In this document: positions 45,146 to 56,599 of the stretch, in pieces
Layout: every line of letters starts with the position of its first letter
How positions within the stretch are numbered: the first letter of the stretch is position 1
DNA from: Chionoecetes opilio
Taxonomy: Eukaryota > Arthropoda > Malacostraca > Decapoda > Majidae
DNA: 64,000 nt
Direction: 5' to 3'
Assembly: GCA_016584305.1 (NCBI GenBank)
Contig: JACEEZ010001253.1
Span: forward strand, 96,001-160,000
Notes under the pieces: model-generated
What the model was told of the DNA's origin: nothing
The model's input: only the letters and a program-made list of their open reading frames with translations
The model's database searches: none
Translations under genes and position numbers: made by a program

Positions 45146-46480
45146 TTGGTACGGAACAGGTTTGCAGGCATTTGGTAAAAAGTACTGCGAGTTTTTCTAG
45201 TACAAAATCGCCTGCATCCTTAATTAGGTCAACTGATAAACCATCTGCACCTCCTGCTTTGCTCTGTTCACTATTTTTAGTGCTTTCTTTATTTCACTTT
45301 GGCATAAAATTAATCAATCTTTATTTCACTCATGTTTACGTAATACGCAGGGTATTTCAATGTTCATAGTTTCCATGGTGGGGCCTTCGGTTTGGCTCGT
45401 TACTACTAGGGTCTCTGTATTTATGATTTGACCTTGTTTATCTTATAAAGCATACAATTGGTTTCTGCCAATGCCACGTGTTCTCCAATTGTAATCTTCT
45501 TACTTGTACCCTGGTTTACAGTTTCTTCAATCTTTTTCATGTTGTATTTTCGTATGTCATTATTTTTTCTTTTGTTTATGGTTTTAGACAGTTCAGCCGC
45601 TTCTATTGTGTCTCTTGGTGTCTTTATTACCATTCTGTTACATTTTTTTATGAGATCTTTGGTGGCTATTGAGAGTTTTCCACTGTTTTCTTTGGGTGCC
45701 TTCCCACCTACTTATAGTGCATACTTCTAAGACTAATAGTTAGTTTGTCATTTAAACTCTATGTTTTCATTTACCTCGTCTCCTACTTGTGAGTACTTGT
45801 TCTGGATTATAATTGCAAACTCTTCTGACTTCTCTTTGACTGTTGGGGTATTTGGCCTCTTCATCCTCAACAACTTCTCTCTTTCTCTCTTTAATTAAGT
45901 CTAGCGTTACTTTGCATCTCACCATCCTGTTGTCACTTGACTTTAATTTATTTAATACTGCCACATTTTTTACTGTGTTCAGTTTGTTAGTAATAATGAC
46001 GTCAATTTCATTCTTAGTTTCACCGTTCGGGCTTTTCCATGTCCACTTCTTGCTTGCCTTACGATCAAGGAATGTGTTCATTATCTTTGAATTATTCCTC
46101 TCTGCAAGCCGTACGAGCATGGCACCCCTATCATTTCGAGTTCCAAAGTTTCCGAAGTTTTCTAGTACTGTCATTCCAACACTTTTTCTCTACCTTTGCA
46201 TTAAAGTCACCGATTATGAAAGAATACTGAGTTTTGTTCAATTCCATAGTTGCTTCTATATCTTCATAAAAATTTACTACATCCTCATCTCATCGTCATT
46301 TTCATTCTATATCTGTTTAATTTTATTATTAAACCTGCAACTCGCTCACTTAAACTATATAATTTTTCAATATTTCCTGCTAGTTCTTTGTTCACTAAGA
46401 AGCCTACTCTGTCGTCTAATACCCTCCAAAAAATGGCTTTCTCTTCCTCTGTTGAAATGGTAAATCAAGGCGTGTAGTTG

Positions 46481-46622
46481 TAGTGGGCTGCAGGGCATGT
46501 GTAAGCAGCCACGCTGGTAGCGGGTAGCGAGCGGTAGGCAGCGTGGTGTGTTTTATCACGTCCTCTTCTAGGAAGTACCCGGTGAGTGACCATAAGTTAC
46601 CTCCAAGGACGATGATGTTGCA

Positions 46623-46670
<48 letters not shown>

Positions 46671-46985
46671 TAGGACTGTACACAGTCTAAGTATGTATAT
46701 TTGATATTATTTGTACAGTTGATGAATGTACTACAAGGGGGTGATAACGGACACCAGGGAATGAAGCGTCCACCCTCAGCGGGGAGGGTGTGTGAGTGCG
46801 AGCGACCACTCTGTGTTGTTGGCAATGAGTGAGTGAGAGCGGGTCAGAGGGCAGCAGGGTGACATGAGCTGGCCCGTGACAAAGGCTAGACGCCAAGCGT
46901 ACGTATACAGCCAGCGGTTGCCAGAATATCAACATATTAACAATTACCAATATCACCATTACACTGTTCTTTCTAAATTTTTATG
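46481..46985. other. Unassigned, with (AT)n
   Basis: Contains an AT microsatellite at 46625-46662, a short TAGCGGGTAGCGAGCGGTAG direct repeat (about 46517-46536) and no gene. Confidence 0.5.
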
Positions 46986-47815
46986 CTTTACTTCCTCTTA
47001 AATTTCCTTTAACCTTTTCCGTTCCTCTTCATTCATCAGGTTTTTTCACATACACTACCCTGTAATTATATTTTTTTATATATCAATCTCAGCCTAAAAC
47101 CTCTTGCTAGGATTTCCTCGGTTGCAGTCTGTTATTTTATTCATAGTTTTATTGGCCTATCTCATCCTTCTGTATAAGGTCCCAATCCTGCTACTTCTTC
47201 CACTTCATCTACAAGTCTTGTCCCTTCCTCTTCAGCATTCAGTTTTATCAAGACTTCCTTTACCGTTCTTATTTCGTATATGTCTCTCTTAATTTCTAAC
47301 AAGATCTTCAAACCATACATATAAACACTTTTTTTTTTTTTTGCATGTCTTACTAAATTAACATTATTCTTGAAAACTTTAACTACCCTATTTTTATCAT
47401 GTTCACTTTGCTCCTTTTTTTATTGCGTCATAACTTGTTGAAAATCCACTTTGGCTTTATCTTTCTACTTTCCAGTTATTCACCTCCCCTTTCATCACAG
47501 GTTCCACTTGTTCCTTGACATTTATTTTTCACCATTTGTACATTTTGCTCTCAGTTCACTATTTTCATTTCTGAATTTCTCCATTTATTTTTTCGACTCC
47601 TTATTTTCCTGTGTTTTTGTTTTTTCTTCCTTTTCAGATCCTCTATTTCAACTTTCAATCTTTCCATTCCCTCAAAGTTCCCTTTCATACATTCAAGAAT
47701 TTCCTGAATATATTCAAATTCATCCTTCAGTCTCCAAACGTCCAATTGCGTTTTGTCTCAATCCACTTCCATATTACTCAGTCTGCATCTTTGCTTGCCT
47801 GCATGTCCTTCTTTA
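46986..47815 (-). other. Charged coiled-coil-like coding relic, possibly LINE ORF1
   Basis: The minus strand gives stretches rich in Lys/Glu with heptad-like Leu/Ile (DVWRLKDEFEYIQEILECMK, MERLKVEIEDLKRKKKQK) over about 47745-47551, with weaker fragments downstream to about 46990. This looks like the coiled coil of a LINE ORF1, but frames break often and no zinc knuckle or RT is attached. It could also be biased intron sequence. Confidence 0.35.
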
Positions 47816-47822
47816 CCTCCTT

Positions 47823-47823
<1 letters not shown>

Positions 47824-47911
<88 letters not shown>
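47824..47911. repeat. (GT)n microsatellite
   Basis: About 44 nearly perfect GT units. Cys/Val and His/Thr repeat open frames are artefacts. It lies 164 bp from exon A, on the downstream-intron side. Confidence 0.97.
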
Positions 47912-47913
<2 letters not shown>

Positions 47914-48074
47914 TAAATTTGTTTCTTTCTTAATTTTATGCAAAATTTGATTCCTATTGTAATGTAGTATTTGTTAATGTTCACACTTTGTTTTAAACTT
48001 TTGCGAGCAATCTACCATGTGTTGTGTCACTCCACGTGTTTGCAATAAAGCCACTGTTAGAAAATCAATCTTAC

Positions 48075-48257
48075 CTTAAACCCAAGATCAAGCTCTTTAA
48101 GAGAAGAGCGCATGGTTCTTGTTAAAACGTTCATACGCTCGCATTCTTGGAAAGCCACCACAACATAGGGTGTTCGCTCCTCCACCTTGCCAGTAATGTC
48201 TGTCATGTTGAATTCCTCTGGCAGCTTCTCAAGAATTTCATCCAATGTCTGCTTCAC
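48075..48257 (-). CDS. Axonemal dynein heavy chain, exon A
   Basis: On the minus strand, 183 bp encode exactly 61 residues. The acceptor is CGTAG and the donor GTAAGA. The peptide starts [20 protein letters not shown] and continues [20 protein letters not shown], then RMNVLT and [11 protein letters not shown]. The block [19 protein letters not shown] is highly conserved in axonemal outer-arm beta chains near the start of the C-terminal region. It is in phase 0 with exon B (K|GELK). The preceding exon, expected to end just before the VK, was not found in 48258-64000, so the upstream intron is over 15.7 kb. There are no stops or indels. Coding here is minus strand, so the gene runs right to left through the window; start and end exons lie outside it. 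Confidence 0.94.
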
Positions 48258-49552
48258 CTACGAAAAATATCAATCAATTTGTATCTTATCCATTTATAAA
48301 TTATTGTAATTGTAAAATCATAGCTACAAAAAACACCATGTTAATCATATACATGTCATGCACAAACATATAATGAAATTAAACAAATTCTTAACACTCA
48401 TAAAATGTAGGAGATAGGATACTGTAAGGCATAAGCTTCCATTATGGTGACCACCTGTTAAATACATTATAATCAGAGAGAAATCACACTTAAGGTAAAA
48501 AGTGTGTGGTTTACTAGCTTAGTCTGTTACTACATAATATAAGATAGAAGCAATATTATATAGAAATCATTTTCATGAATATTATATGATATTGAAGTCA
48601 TCAGTTAAAACCTTAAAGTGACTGAGATGGACCTTTGTTAAATGTACTCCATGGGTCTCCTAAAAAGTTTGTCAATCATATAAATACAATTATAATATTA
48701 TATTTAAATCATATGTGATCTTAAAGCTCCTGCTTCGTGACATTGTTTAAGAAAAAGTGATTATGGAATGTTGGAAGAATTCACAATATGAATTCTATAA
48801 CATTATTATCAACCTTACGAATGCAACAAGTGAGAAATCAGGGCATCCCCGCAGTGCACAATAAATGACCAGAACATAAATTTCAACAATACGATGTTAG
48901 TGATAGGAAATATATGATGCAGGACATCGCCATAAAAAAAATATTTGTTTACTCTCTTGTTGCTGTACTTGAAGGCTGAAGGTAGCATGTGTACTGATGA
49001 TGCACGAGACCTTGAGCCTCATCGAGGTAGCCCCTTTGGTTATCGAGGGGGAGGTGCGGGGGTGTTATGGTTACGTGGTGGATGTAGTGTAGTAATCAAC
49101 ACTTAAAAGACATTTCTGCTTATATATCTTACTTCCTATGATTCATCTAATTACCACACAAGTAATAAAACTGCAAAGTTTTCTGCATCTTTGCATCGCA
49201 TTTTTGCATCAAATGCACCAAAAGCTGCTCATCACTTATTTATTGTAGGAATTTTATAGGAACGTGTCATACGGCCTCTGGTAGCTTCCTTATTTTCTGA
49301 TGTTATTAAATCCTCACTTTTCTTAAAATACACCTTTTTAACATACCAACACATCTACAGTTCAGAAGTCTTTCAAAGTGTGATATTCCCTGAAATAGGG
49401 TATATAATTAATACATCGGTATTTCAAAAGCCTTACAAATAGTACTTCTTTCTTAAATAGTGACGACCAACTTTCTAATTTGTTTACATTTGATCGTAGG
49501 TCTCCATACTTAGCGCTACTTCTGACCGTTGTGTCTTTTTGATGTAAGGTAA
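48258..49552. other. Dynein intron, mostly unassigned
   Basis: AT-rich intron upstream of exon A. A short family A LINE tail (GTAGCTTCCTTATTTTCTGATG) lies at about 49247-49307. Nothing else recognised. Confidence 0.5.
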
Positions 49553-50944
49553 AGATAGGGGCATACGTGATGCTGCGCGTTTGTCTTATGCGGGGTTCAC
49601 ACTACACGTATTTGCTACGTGCGTCTTGTCAACGTGACGTCATCGTGACGTCACCGTGACGTCACTTCCTGCTTGTGTGACCTTGAAAGACGTGCGTCTC
49701 GAGGCTCAAAAGATTCGGAGCCGCCAATTCTTTTGGCGGGCTTTCTCCAGAATGCGGGAGCGGTGGTGCCACAATTTACAGAACATTACAAGTGCTTGTG
49801 GGCCCTTCGGACCCATGTATTGATGTTTGTAGTAGTAGTATATATTAGACAACATGTAATTGCAAACTCCAATCGTGTTGTTGCTGTCGTTGGTCACTGG
49901 TCAAAGTGCCTCGGGGTAGAACACGTTCCGTGTGATTCCAACCCTTTGTGTTCCGGGGTATTCCAACACATACACACTCACACACGCACAGAAACGGGAA
50001 GTCCATGAGTCTACGGAATTAGTGAAATACGGCATGACGTTACCGCAGAGTTCATTCCTGTAATCTAATCTGAAAAGTGTTTTTAGTCCAAAATCTCCCT
50101 TCAAAATTATTCAATCAACATGGGACCAAGCTGCTTACCACCTACGATTTATTTGCGATTTTTTTAGCCTACTCTCATCAAAATTGAATTTACAGTTTCG
50201 ACTACGCAAAACAGACAGACAGACAGACACACAGACACACGGCTACTCCTATAGTATATTAGATACGTAACTAAGTTTTGCAATATCAAAATAATGCTTT
50301 TTCCAAGGTCTGATTTAAAATATATTTATTATCAGTGATTCTGGAAGACAATATTAGTAATGGAAGACATACATGATGTGAAAATATTGTGCCCCGCTGC
50401 TTGAAGGCGGAACAGTGGCAACGCTGCTTGAATGTAAGCTCCACCAACACCACTACCTCTGGTGTATTTTTCTGCGTTATTTCTCGTGTTCTCTAGTTCT
50501 AACCCTCTCACGTGCCCCTCTAGTAGCTACTATATACCATCCTTCCTACAGCATCACGCTACATCACCAACACCTTGGAGGAAGTATGAATGGAGGCGCC
50601 CTCAGCCGCGCGGCCTGTGTTGTCTGGTGAAGCCACTTTTCTCCCCCGCCCGCCACACTGCTGTGGGCAATGTCACGCACTGGGTGACTGAGATACCCAC
50701 TCTTTCTTTTAACTTTTTACACTGTTTGCACTTACTGATATCACGGTGTGTGAAATTATACTTCTGTGTTACTGCTAACCATATATTACATATCATATTA
50801 TTGCATTTTATTGCATATTGGGTCCCTTTATTGAATATATGCATGTCCGGCGGTGAACTGCCTGGCTGCGTATTTAGATCTCACCTGCAGATATGTCTCA
50901 GCTACAGCCTTGATCAGTAAAATTAGATGATTACTGGCCGGGTC

Positions 50945-51195
50945 ATTATCCGACATATGATTTTTCATACCATTTTCTACCAATATTAATTACGCTACAC
51001 TTGTCAATATTAAATTCCATCTGCCACCTGACTACCCACTCGCTTAACTTATCTAAGTTTCCCTGCAAACCGGTTACATCAAACTGTGACCCGATAATTC
51101 TACCTGTTTTAGTATCATCAGCAAACTTGCTGATATCATTGCTAATCCCACTGTCTTAGTCGTTGATGCAAATATAAACTAGTAGTGGCCCCAAA
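50945..51195 (-). mobile_element. LINE family A fragment with intact FADD box
   Basis: The minus strand encodes GPLLVYICIND, a stop, DSGISNDISKFADDTKTG, LQGNLDKLSEWVVRWQ and MEFNIDKCSVINIGRK. Equivalent to 19945-20165 of the plus-strand copy. The single in-frame stop is close to the ND motif. It inserted into, or was carried by, the surrounding TIR element. Confidence 0.85.
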
Positions 51196-51431
51196 TTACA
51201 ATAATATTACTATTAATATAAACCCTACGAACACAATCGCTAACACTTATATACTACGTATTACTACAGCTACATCACCCCCACCACTATTACTACTATC
51301 AGTAACACAATTACCAACCCAGTGGTGCAGTAGTTATCACACTTTTCTAACAAGGTCATTGTCTTTGTTTAACAAATACATGCACATTTGTTTGAAACAT
51401 AGTTTTAGAAATCAACAAATGCATAACTTAC

Positions 51432-51508
51432 TGGTGAAATGTGATGGATGGGTCAGATTTTTTGTTCGCTTTTTCATTGCACCCAAATGCAACACAACTT
51501 TTCAACAT
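51432..51508 (-). CDS. Putative first exon of a THAP-domain protein
   Basis: The minus strand ATG at 51508 begins MLKSCVAFGCNEKANKKSDP and ends SITFH plus two bases, right before a strong GTAAGT donor. The start, with C5 and C10 at five-residue spacing and an FH later, is the N-terminal signature of the THAP zinc finger (C2CH). THAP proteins commonly split at this point. THAP domains bind transposon ends in P-like and some Harbinger-like transposases. Because this exon lies within a TIR element (49589-52454), it may be the remnant of that element's own DNA-binding protein. The second exon, carrying the rest of the finger, was not found, and the LINE fragment at 50945 lies in the expected direction. 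Confidence 0.5.
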
Positions 51509-52728
51509 AGCAGAACACACAAGGATCGCAACACTCCTGCCTTTACTTGTCCTCACGAGATAAATACTAAATGAAGAATGAGAGAGTATGAGTGGACGTG
51601 TAGAAAGGATTTGACCTGAGTAAGCATAGCCCAACCCTTAAACAGATACGCCACTATAGTAATTACCCGACTCGATTCACACCTTTGACCTCACCACACC
51701 ACCTTTAACAACGAAGCCACTGTGCCACCCATGAAGGTAGTGTGCGAGGTGGTCTTGTAGTACTCCCATACTACCTACATGGTGCCACCCTAACGTAGCA
51801 AAACTTATACCCACAAACCCGAGAGACCTACATATATTGATATCACCATGTTATGAGATCAGTTTAATTTTCATCATGAAAATAATAACGGGAAAGAAAC
51901 CCATATACTATGTGCACCTTAGAATGGACCGACGTTACTCCCAGGAATCTCAAAATATTTCCATGGGATGATTTATCTCTACTTGGCAGTAGAGCTGTGG
52001 GCTCCCTTAGCCCACAGCAAGATGGCTGACTGACAGTTCACTGGCTTCAACCCGCGCGGCTCAGGGCGCCTCCATCCATACTACCTCCATGACCAACACC
52101 CTCTACAGGCCGTGCAATAGGTAGTAATTATTAGTGACTTGAAAAATAGCGCCACGATTGCGATATGTGGCAACACCTGTGGCCCCCGCTATACAGAATC
52201 CACTAGTAACCTTTGCAATAGCCTGTTGTCAGCGATTGTAGCGCTATATAGGTAGGGCAGGGAGTGAAGGGGGATATAGGGAAGGGAGTAATAGGTGTGT
52301 CATGGGGTACAAAAGGGAGGAAGTAAGGAAAGCAAGGCGGTTTTATACTGCAATGTTTTCTGATAAGAGCGAGCGGGAGTGAGACGAGGTAACGTCATCG
52401 TGACGTCACGATAACAAGACGCACGTAGCAAAAACGTGAAGTGTGAACCGGGCCTTAGTGCTCATCTCCGTCGCATTAGCCCTTAAGCCTGTGGTGGGTG
52501 ACAACCCGCTACACCGGGACACAGGGCTAGTATGACATCTGGGCTACCACAGTTACCTTCCCCTGGTTACCTGCCCCAGAAACTGGGTCAGGTACCCATT
52601 TATCAACCAACCCCGAAATGAAGGATAAACAGCTGTTTGGGCTGGCTGCCGACTGACCTGGCCCGGACTCGAACCAGGGCCCGCAGATTCGTAGCTAGGT
52701 GCGCTAGCCACTACACCACGGAGATGAC

Positions 52729-53750
52729 ATGTTGTTGTGGCTGGTAGATATTCCAAGTAATATATGTTTAAGTTGTCCTTTGTCAACTTGTAATGCCAGG
52801 GGGAGGTTGTGGGGATTGTTCTTCTCCTTCATTGTTTTGTTCGTCGTTGTGACAGTCTCCTGAGGGGATGCCGAAGGAAGTGATGTAATAGGGTGATCTA
52901 ATATTATGCACCATACACATTCTAATTATGTATACTTATTAAAGCCCCTTGAATAGGACAATACACGGCATTTGCCGCGCAGGAAATTTCTGAAATCCCG
53001 ACAGGATATCCTCCACAAATGACCTGACTCAGGTAGGTACGGAACTACGGGGGGGGGGCACATGCCCCCAATTTTAGGGTGGTGCCCCCCGGATGCCCCT
53101 TTATTTCAGGGTGGTGCCCTACCTTTGAAAAACAAGCTAAATTGGTAACATCCTGATAGAAATGAGCATATATGAAGTATAATTAAAAAAGTTATACTCA
53201 TGAATGGATCTATAATAAAATGACGATGCAAAAAATGTAGCCAAGGTAACATACATTTAATTAACACCTATATAATATAAAATGACCATACACGAAGCTT
53301 TGTTATTGCTTTATTGTAATTTGAAGTCGGGACTGTAGTCCGTACGCTTGTATTTCGTCGACGTGATAATTATGATGTGAGTGAGATCACGTCTGCTACG
53401 TGTATGGATGTATGGTTTCCATACGGTTCAGACCTCTGAGACTGACAGTGACTGCAGACTGTTCCAGATATCATAAGTGACCACATAGGCACAACAGGTG
53501 TAGGATTCTACGTGTAATCTTTGCAAATGATCTTCTTTCTTATACTGTAGTTTGTATATGGACGTTTTATGAATATTTGGTATTGGTATAACGGGTGTTA
53601 ATAGTTAATCCTTGATAAGTTAGGAGAGACTTAATCTAGTGTCATGGCTATAGTGATCAGTTGATCCCATGCATGTGTGTGGATAGTGGTTAAGTGGGCT
53701 TCTGGGTAAGTGGAGGACAGAAAAGTAATTATGCCGGTGACGCTATGAAA
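52729..53750. other. Unassigned intronic sequence
   Basis: No gene. A G-run with GGGGGGGCACATGCCCCC and a repeated GGTGGTGCCC segment occur at 53050-53125, giving a locally GC-rich inverted patch in AT-rich DNA. Confidence 0.45.
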
Positions 53751-53751
53751 A

Positions 53752-53753
53752 CA

Positions 53754-53786
<33 letters not shown>

Positions 53787-53787
53787 T
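53752..53787. repeat. (ATT)n/(AT)n microsatellite
   Basis: About eight ATT units run into an AT stretch, directly beside the dispersed repeat at 53797. Confidence 0.95.
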
Positions 53788-53796
53788 ATTACGAAG

Positions 53797-53905
53797 TGAC
53801 CTCCAGGGCTCAGATGGTAGTCTCTGGCGGTTCACTTGAGGGCACTGATAGTTTGCCCTCGCCCGTGGTGGCGCAGGCAGGATTTTTATAGTGGTGCCTG
53901 ATATT
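53797..53905. repeat. Dispersed repeat, copy 2
   Basis: Matches 8062-8180: GTGACCTCCAGG, GGTTCACTTGAGGGC, TTGCCCTCGCCCGTGGTGGC and GCAGGCAGGATTTTTATAG. Its position about 130 bp before the Jockey-type LINE suggests it may be part of that LINE's 5' region, or of an unrelated element. Confidence 0.6.
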
Positions 53906-54149
53906 AGAGGTTCATGTTTCCTTGTGTCCTCTGATGCACTCGCCGTCGAAGGTACAGTTAATGGGCAGCATATGGGTGTTCTTAGGCCACGAATACAAGC
54001 ATTGTGGAAAAAAAAATATATATAAATACCAAACACCGGACTTTTCCAAGCAACGGAAAAGACTAAAAGCAAATAAAGGCTGCGTGGCATCATATCAAAG
54101 CGGATGAGGAGGGGAATTGGAGGTGCGAGGCTAGCGATCAGGACACTAA

Positions 54150-54885
54150 GGCCCGTACCCGAGAGTCATGACGGTAGGCGGTAGAACGACGAACGGCAGA
54201 CCTTCGCTTATCATAAGACGTATAAAAAACCCTGTAATTTTGGAACGAAGAGCAAGGACGCAGTTGGCGGTCAAGGTTGAAGACATGGGTCTTCCCGTGT
54301 CTTCGCCGCAACCTTCGATGAATTTTTATTACATTCCTAATCTGGAGGGTTTAAGAGATATGTTAAAAAATGTCTTGCCAATATGTATTTAAGTATAAGT
54401 ATAAGATTATTAGGTATTACATATGCGGCAATAAATGATTTTAGTGATAATATTGAAGGAGGTTCAGGATAGAGGGGTGGGTAGTGGCTTGAGCCGTCGC
54501 CATCATGAAGGTCGCTGCCAGAACCCGCCAGCACGTTCTCTTACCGCATATGTTCACATGAGCGGTAGAGAAACTTACGTATACACGCCTCTACTGTTAA
54601 TTAACTTCATTAAATATATATTTCATCAACTTCATAGCCGATCGCAACGTTTCTGTTGATGTTTTTGATGAGTATAAGGGCAAATTCGCATTATACACTA
54701 TTTTAGTCGTACTGCTGGCTCCGCAGTTTGAAGCAACATTGTTGCCAATACACCGCCGCGTGAAACCTCAACCAACCCTCCCTTTCTGTTCACTCTCGGT
54801 AACGATTTGAAGGTTCTACCGCGACCTTACCTTCGTCGGTACGTCGTCATTCGTCGCTCTACCGCCTCGACTCTCGGTACGGGCC
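54150..54885. mobile_element. Harbinger-type MITE, 736 bp, inserted in the LINE coding sequence
   Basis: Ends GGCCCGTACCCGAGAGTC and, on the other strand, GGCCCGTACCGAGAGTCGAG. The flanking duplication is TAA (54147-54149 and 54886-54888). Symmetry extends about 45 bp (GCGGTAGAACGACGAACG/GCGGTAGAGCGACGAATG). Removing the element and one TAA leaves the LINE reading frame continuous across the site (DT|KSWW), direct proof of insertion. No transposase. Confidence 0.94.
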
Positions 54886-54886
54886 T

Positions 54887-56599
54887 AAGAGTTGGTGGAA
54901 CCTTGTCAAGGAGCAACAGGGTGAGTCGCGGGGAAACACTGTCCTTCCCCTCGTCCGCGGGGACGGCAGTGTGGCTCAGACTGCCCGGGACAAGGCGAAT
55001 CTCCTGACCACACAAAAAGATGTGCGTCTCTGACCCTGGGAGAACGCCTTCCACACTGCCAGAAATAGTCAGTGATAAACTAGTGAGAGTGGTGACGAGT
55101 GAGGCTGAAGTGAAAGCGTTGCTGTTAAATCTGGACGTGCAGAAAACAGTGGGTCCTGATAACGTCAGTCCCCGTCTCCTCCGCCAGTGTGCCGAGGAGT
55201 TGGCGCGTTCACTTGCCACACTTTTCAATCACTGCCTACGAACCAGCAGGTGGCCAAAAGCTTGGAGGGTTGGTAGTGTGGTCCCGGTGCATAAGAAAAA
55301 TGCAATGACTGAGGCCAAAAACTACTGTCCCGTGTCCCTGCTGCCGGTGCACAGTAAGGTTCTGGAGACTATTGTGGCTTCGAGAGTCACTGAGCACCTT
55401 GAGAGGCACCACCTACTCAACACTAATCAGTTTGGATTCAGGCCGGGCAGGTCAGCTGCAGACCTGTATCTGCTGTTATCCACGGAATGGAGCGCAGCCC
55501 TGGACCAAGAGAGGGCCACTGCTGTCGTGGCTCTCGACATTGAGGGGACTTTCGACCGGGTGTGGCACGCATCCTTCATCACAAAGCTACGCGCTGCAGG
55601 TGTGGACGGGGCTCCTTCAACTCTTCAGCGACTACCTGAGAGCAAGGCAGCTAAAGGTGGCAATTAATGGGCAGGAGTCTGAGTTGCAACCAATCAGAGC
55701 AGGTGTCCCTCAGGGAAGCTGCCCCGGCCCCTTGCTCTGGAATATTTATATTAATGGTCTCTTGAATTTAATCCCCAGCTCGAGGGCCTATGCCGATGAT
55801 CTCACCCTGACGCACAGCAGAGCTACGGCCCAGGGGAGGAGACTGCCACTGCTGCCCAAATGAACACGACGCTGAGCCGCTTCGTGGCCTGGGCAACAAG
55901 TGGCAAATAAAATTCGCTCCTCATAAAACACAGCTGCTCAATGTCTCCAGGTCGAGTGCAGTCCTGCGCCTTATCTGCGATGGGAAGATGCTGGTGGCCC
56001 AGGACGAGGTGGAGGTGCTGGGGGTCACCTACGACTGCAGGCTGACCTTCAAAGCCCACATTGAGCGGCTCGCCAGAGAGTCTTCGAGGAAGCTGGTATC
56101 CCTGAGGAGGATGTCATGGCGCCTTGACGGCAAGGGGTTGGAAGTCCTCTACAAGGCGCAGGTCCGCTCTTCTATGGAGTACGCGTGCCTTGGGTGGGGC
56201 GGCGCGGCCAACAATCACCTGGCTCTCCTTGACAAAGTACAGGATAGCGCGGTGAGGCTCATCAGGGAAAGCGGTGCCTGGCAGGAACCACGACTTCACA
56301 GCCTTCAGCACCGCCAAGACGTAATGGGCCTCACCGTGATGTACAAGGTGCATCAGCAGCGGGTGCATCACCTACACACACTCCGGCAGCCCCTACGGCG
56401 GGCCCAGGTTACCACAAGGGCCGTTGACCTAGCCCCCGCAGAGCTATTACAGCCCCGCTGCCGTACTTGGCACCACCAGCGTCAGTTCGTCTGCGTCTAC
56501 GTCGGCTGGTGGAATGCTCTCCTTGCCTCGCAGCCACGCCTTGGCGGTACAACTGTTCAAGAGTTCAAGGAACTTGTGAACGCGTGGCTGCCGTGGTGA
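54887..56599 (+). pseudogene. Jockey-type reverse transcriptase
   Basis: Recognisable parts in order: KSWWNLVKEQQG; PEIVSDKLVRVVTSEAEVKA; VGPDNVSPRLLRQCAEEL; NYCPVSLLPVHSKVLE; NQFGFRPGRSAADLYLLLST; VVALDIEGTFDRVWH (first catalytic Asp); after a frameshift near 55605, AGVPQGSCPGPLLWNIYING and the YADD box (55789-55800); after another near 55850, VLGVTYDCRLTFKAHIERLA, YACLGWGGAANNHLALLDKV and the C-terminal CRTWHHQRQFVCVYVGWWNA. A third frameshift near 55018 lies before VSDPGRTP. Catalytic residues are kept, so the lesions are probably not very old. The block order and the CxxW...H...WWN tail match crustacean Jockey/BS-like elements as I remember them. Confidence 0.88.

Larger units (their letters stand above)
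42906..46480 (-). mobile_element. LINE family E, nearly complete but decayed, interrupted by LINE D
   Basis: On the minus strand from 46480: endonuclease (IIGDFNAKV near 46200, KWTWKSPNGETKNEIDVI and SDNRMVRCKV at 46174-45767), a linker (45633-45421), then RT up to 45153 (LAVLFTKCLQTCSVP). After the LINE D insertion it continues [14 protein letters not shown]...[17 protein letters not shown] and [49 protein letters not shown] (43965-43451). The C-terminus is YGSETWSLTKVLERKRQSA and MERIMLGKTWRHRKR (to about 42906). RTE-like by my recollection. Frameshifts and stops are numerous. Confidence 0.85.
49589..52454. mobile_element. TIR DNA transposon, 2.87 kb, Harbinger-like, inserted in SINE copy 2
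   Basis: Inverted ends of about 70 bp (TGCGGGGTTCACACTACACG at left; GGCCCGGTTCACACTTCACG at right, complement). Both then contain TTGCTACGTGCGTCTTG and GTGACGTCA repeats. The flanking duplication is TTA (49586-49588 and 52455-52457). GGCC-type ends with a TWA duplication suit PIF/Harbinger. Contents: a THAP-type first exon (51432-51508, minus), a family A LINE fragment (50945-51195), an inner inverted pair (about 50567-50625 and 52045-52110), a hairpin GCTGTGGGCT/AGCCCACAGC (51988-52012), and unassigned DNA. A full transposase is not visible. Confidence 0.82.
49553..52728 (-). mobile_element. tRNA-derived SINE, copy 2, split by a TIR element
   Basis: Minus-strand head at about 52728: GGTGTAGTGGCTAGCGCAC (A box, about 52697-52718) and a perfect B box GGTTCGAGTCC (52664-52674). 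The body matches copy 1 (2165-2445). At 52455 the SINE is interrupted by the 2.87 kb TIR element and resumes at 49588-49553 with the tail ending GCGCAGCATCACGTATGC-like sequence, which aligns with 2165-2195 of copy 1. The TTA at the break is duplicated. Confidence 0.88.

Noticed and set aside
47451..47916. Plus-strand open frames ending in Cys/Val repeats
   Set aside because: Antisense to a charged coil-like relic and run into the (GT)n array.
52650..52728. tRNA gene
   Set aside because: A and B boxes are good, but the sequence continues into a body shared with 2165-2445 and lacks a complete cloverleaf; it is a SINE head.
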